A stretch of DNA of 62,500 nucleotides, from the NCBI GenBank assembly GCA_963170055.1, contig CAUJGJ010000002.1, positions 3,405,346 through 3,467,845 on the forward strand, read 5' to 3'. Every line of letters begins with the position of its first letter. Within the stretch, counting starts at the first letter, position 1. Below the pieces are notes generated by a model. That model made no database searches. It was not told the DNA's origin and saw nothing but the letters and a program-made list of their open reading frames with translations. The translations under genes and the position numbers were made by a program. Below, in pieces: positions 58,339-62,500 of the stretch. The stretch comes from Halisarca cf. caerulea. Its lineage: Eukaryota > Porifera > Demospongiae > Chondrillida > Halisarcidae.

Positions 58339-58627
58339 TTATAGCGATGCCATAGGGGAGGTTTGCACATGCACATTCCCACACCATGTTCTCCTGCTTG
58401 AGTTTCGATCCGGGGTGGTGCAGGATAGTGAAAGGTGTGGCAGAACTTGTGCAGATGCATGCATTCTTGTTCTCAGGGTATATGATCTGTATATACGGGT
58501 GTTTTCTGATTCTTCCCTTATAGATTTTCCCAACCACAATGAATTCCTGTTTCCCTGTAGGTCTTCAGAAACAAACCTCACTGGGTGCAATTTGTTAGGT
58601 TTTGGAGCTAGGTTCAGCACATCCTAG
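58339..58627. other. Segment open on both strands
   Basis: About 290 bp are open on the plus strand (including DAIGEVCTCTFPHHVLLLEF) and on the minus strand (including KLHPVRFVSEDLQGNRNSLW). GC content is raised. It could be an exon or a captured fragment; neither strand shows a known domain. Confidence 0.25.
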
Positions 58628-59155
58628 GAGCTTGTCAGGATGTCCTGGGACCTTCTAAGTTCATAGAGCATTGAATTCACTGACATTGTTATTACTAGGA
58701 GAATGATTATCATCGTATAAAACCACCTAGTTGCTTGGTTTGTATTACACACAAGAAGTTGAAACATAAACAAGGTCTTCCACAACTTCTATAACCAATA
58801 CTGTGTCACCATTCGAATCATTGTGGAAAAGGATGTCAGTATACGGTGTCTTTAAATAATGATAATTTTGATAAGGGAAATGAGATGTAGAAATTTTGAA
58901 ACGATGATACATTTTTGTCCATTTGGACAAGCAAACGCTTCTAAAACAATGAGAACCTTCTGTTGTACATTCTGTAAACAGAATTTAAATTACTGCACAC
59001 AGCAGTGAGGCAGTTTTTATTGGTAATTTTATTCATTACTTTGCTATTCAGATATGGGGTAGGATAGGTGGGAATTTCGATAACTGAGGTTGCATTGTTG
59101 CCTGCAGCTGATTATAGCCCTTGAGCCCTTTTGTGGTCATACAACACAAGTTCAC

Positions 59156-59350
59156 TACTGTTGGGTGTACTGTTGGGTGTACTGTTGGGTGTACTGTTGG
59201 GTGTACTGTTGGGTGTACTGTTGGGTGTACTGTTGGGTGTACTGTTGGGTGTACTGCTGGGCGTACTGTTGAGTGTATCGTTGAGTGTACTGTTGAGTGT
59301 ACTGTTGAGTGTACTGTTGAGTGTACTGTCGAGTGTACTATTAGGTGTAC
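59156..59350. repeat. 12-bp minisatellite (GTTGGGTGTACT)n
   Basis: About 16 head-to-tail copies. The first nine or so are GTTGGGTGTACT and the later ones drift to GTTGAGTGTACT. The unit is a multiple of three, so several frames stay open on both strands with repeating tetrapeptides; these are not taken as genes. Confidence 0.95.
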
Positions 59351-59394
59351 AGTGTTCATAGTTCATACTATGTCTCTTATCTTGTTTGTGCTGG

Positions 59395-59456
59395 TCGGAT
59401 GAGAGAGAATGTCGGATTATAGAGGTGTCGGAATACAGAGGTTCCACTGTATTATG
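59395..59456. repeat. MITE end fragment
   Basis: GAGAATGTCGGATTATAGAG and GGTTCCACTGTA is the right end of the CTCTCTAATCCGACA family, here next to the minisatellite. Confidence 0.6.
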
Positions 59457-59559
59457 TTGAACATGCTGCATATTTTGTAGGCTGTATCAACAGTTTGATA
59501 TGGCTGCATTTTGAGTATATACAGTGTAGATTGCTCTTCACATGTGATTCTCAGTTAGC

Positions 59560-59780
59560 AGTATACCATATATATGTATATACACTTTAATTTGTGTGTG
59601 GTTTTGTATTTGTGGTTTTAAAGATTTGAAGTCATGCATCCACTATACGTAGCTTACATCTGTGAAAATTTAGATTGAGCTCTTGTGCAATAACACAAAC
59701 ATGGCCGTCTGTGAATATATAAATACAAAAATTACTCAAATCCAAGATCCACGAAAGTTTCTCCCCCTTAAAAATTAAAG
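59560..59780. repeat. Diverged copy of the CACGAAAGTTTC repeat
   Basis: Shares TTGTGGTTTT, GAGCTCTTGTGCAATA and GATCCACGAAAGTTTCTCC with 8690-8865 and the cluster at 6299-6670. Confidence 0.5.
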
Positions 59781-60384
59781 TGTGTACAGTAGCCATACAA
59801 CACTGCACAGTGGAATCTGCGGGTGAATTAAGACCCCCTAAGGACTACCTTATACTGTCCCTTCTTCTCAGGTTGTCTCATGCAATGGCCAGGTTGCTGT
59901 TTAAGTGGTGCATGCACCGACCCCCCTACAGTGGTCTCTATAGACAGGTGGTTCTTCTTTACAAGTGGTCTTTAAGGCAGGGTTCAGTGTATGTATATAC
60001 GAATATAGCTTATATTACTGTGGAGTACATGTGTATTTTGTGTGGTTTTGTATTCATGTACCTTACATTACATCTACATACATTGTTTTTTTTTCAAATT
60101 AATATCGTACAAATAGGTAAATATTGGTACATTATTGTTCAAATAGAAAGTCCTCCTTCTGCAACAGCTAGTGGAGTGTTGTCACATACCTTGCTTGCAT
60201 GATGGTGGCTGGATCAGGCTCCACGAAGGCACATGACTGCAGGTCTCATCAGCGAGAAACTCATTTGGCATATGATCAATCCCACTGTCGAGGCATACTT
60301 GGCCTGTTGCTTGTTTTCCAGGAGATATACATACATTGTGAGAAATGAGGGTCATAAAACTGTTCTGCATGCTTTGATTGTATT

Positions 60385-60560
60385 CAGTGAACCTCTCTAA
60401 TCTGACACCTCTATAATCCGACATTTTCTTTAATCCAACCATCTTATAAGGTACAGTCACCATATTAAAGTGTGCTATTAGTCCCTCTACAATCCAACAA
60501 TCTCTTGATCCGACACTTTTGTCAAGTCTCATTGAGTGTCATATTAGAGATGTCTCACTG
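60385..60560. mobile_element. MITE copy, reverse orientation
   Basis: Begins CAGTGAACCTCTCTAATCTG and contains CCAACCATCTTATAAGGTAC, ending ATATTAGAGATGTCTCACTG. Same subfamily as 16152-16324 but inverted. Confidence 0.7.
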
Positions 60561-61340
60561 TACTATGCATGCTATGCATGCAGTACATTGGTGTCCATGC
60601 ATCTAGATCTGCGTTGTCCACGATAGTGTTATAGCCAGTGAAGAAGTAGGATAACCATATTTGGTCTTGTTTGGCAAGTATATCAATTTTGAAATATGTA
60701 ATTTTCTTGCAAATTTAGTTTTCTCTGGTCAATTGCACTTGAAATAACTTTTGAGATTGGAACAGATGCGTCTTGGAGCAGCCTTACAAGCACATACCTT
60801 AGTAGGGTAGTATCTATCACCTAGCAACAGTGCAAACACTGGTGCAAGTGTGTGTACCACATCACAAGGTCAACACCCCTAGCACATTCCTGTGGCATAA
60901 TGAACCCGAATGCTTACATGTTAAGGATAATTGCATTTTAGTTTGTGCAGTCTCCAGACTTATCCCAAAGTGTAGTGTATTACCCTAACCCCTGTCATGC
61001 TAAGAAGACGAAAGGGACGCAGGAATCTGCTGTTCTCATGTGCAAAGGTTTTGCATAGTGCTAGGTGCCCACCTATGACTTTATATTTATTGAATTGTAC
61101 AGTGGATGCATGTCCTCAACAGGCATCTTAGGAGAGCCTTTAGCCAATATTGATGGCTACTATCCTAGACACCCAGGGAAAAGGAAGCTGCATTCTTCCT
61201 AGTGAATGGATCATAGTATCAATTTACTTTTCCCAAGCGTTTGTACTGTTGATCTGTATGCACATCTGTGTGAACCTGTGAATGTGTATGCACATGTATT
61301 CTTTGCATGTGTCTATATGTACTTGAAAGCATGTGTTTTA
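60561..61340. other. Intergenic, no gene seen
   Basis: Moderately AT-rich DNA without recognisable repeat family or coding exon. Confidence 0.4.
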
Positions 61341-61763
<423 letters not shown>

Positions 61764-62267
61764 GATGATTGATTGGTTGGCTGCATGTATTACAATTTTT
61801 GATCCTGTTAGTGTGTGCATGAGTGTTCCAATAAATAAAGGAAAATTGAAAAATGATAAGTGGATCATGCAACAGTTTAGCATCTAATGTTGTATGTTTA
61901 ATCATGTATAGTATGTGCTTGCAATGCCACACTCCATGGGAACCTGTACAATGGGGACACTTTGCAATTGGGGAACCAGCCAAAGTGTTCTGGTTTCAAG
62001 TTTCCAAGGTTTTCTCTGAAGAGACTTAAGGTATAGCGTACTCTGCAATCACTGACACAGTGACAAAAGCTGTTGTAGTTGAATCTGTTTTTATTCACTC
62101 CAAGTTAATTCAGTCCTTTTCAAGGTTGGAACATATTCTCCACATTTTGCATATACACAAAACGATGGGAAAAAATATTTTAGGGAACAGAAATGCCCAT
62201 CAAATTTATTTTCGCATTCATTGGATTTTTGGGAGTTCTATTCCCATGCAATTAATACATGTAATTT

Positions 62268-62345
62268 AGCAGAGGAGAACTTGGAACTGTCCTGTATGTT
62301 TGTGTTATTATAGGTTGAGGACTAGGAATAGCAAGTTTCATTGTA
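62268..62345. repeat. Dispersed repeat, AGCAGAGGAGAACTTGG
   Basis: Second copy of the sequence at 43650-43735. Confidence 0.6.
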
Positions 62346-62500
62346 GCTACACCATATTATACCACCTTCTTCTTGACAAATTAAAATGTGTATGCATGTG
62401 TGTGAGTGTACATGTGTATGTGTGTGTAGTTATATGTATATGTATGTGTGTGCATGTACATACATGTGTTAGTGCATGCATATACATGTGTGTGTCTGTG

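Noticed and set aside
59048..59471. ORFs of 76-119 codons; CRISPR-like repeat pattern
   Set aside because: A 12-bp head-to-tail minisatellite; the unit length is a multiple of three so frames stay open, and there are no unique spacers.

Overview
This is nuclear DNA from an animal. It is AT-rich, every recognisable gene is cut by many GT-AG introns (two are probably GC-AG), and the intervening DNA is packed with small TA-flanked inverted-repeat elements, foldback elements and microsatellites. Animal-type symplekin and AP-4 sigma genes, phase-1 extracellular exons and the dense MITE load suggest an early-branching metazoan, most likely a sponge. The species is an inference and cannot be fixed from this window. 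All gene models were joined by hand from splice sites and reading phase; none has transcript support.

Layout. 1-1,700: last four exons of a kelch-repeat gene (+). 1,768-4,239: complete AP-4 complex sigma subunit gene (-), tail-to-tail with the kelch gene. 4,240-4,671: 432-bp divergent promoter. 4,672-17,833: a 27-exon gene (+) for a roughly 700-residue coiled-coil protein, its introns full of foldback and MITE copies. 19,901-41,873: complete symplekin gene (-), 39 exons, about 1,120 residues, a scaffold of mRNA 3'-end processing. Symplekin introns hold many mobile elements. The notable one is a 3.1-kb pogo/Tigger-like transposon (36,659-39,776) with intact terminal repeats and two open genes: a DDE transposase (+), and facing it a protein fusing a HIRAN domain to a Ulp1/C48-type cysteine protease (-).

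41,900-49,400 is mostly repeats, with weak candidate exons (a GC-rich block at 44.5-45.1 kb, an NRF1-type palindrome at 46.09 kb, an orphan fibronectin III exon at 47.4 kb). 49,468-53,438: a complete 15-exon gene (-) for a secreted 577-residue cysteine-rich protein with three tandem beta-sandwich-like modules, a TATA box and almost uniform phase-1 introns, including 18-, 27- and 30-nt microexons. 53,450-62,500: long (GT)n arrays, a 12-bp minisatellite and MITEs; no gene can be called with confidence.

The host genes are unrelated in function (membrane traffic, coiled-coil structure, RNA processing, extracellular matrix or secretion). They are arranged as one convergent pair, one divergent pair and two separate minus-strand genes. 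The main candidate for an undescribed system is the two-gene transposon.
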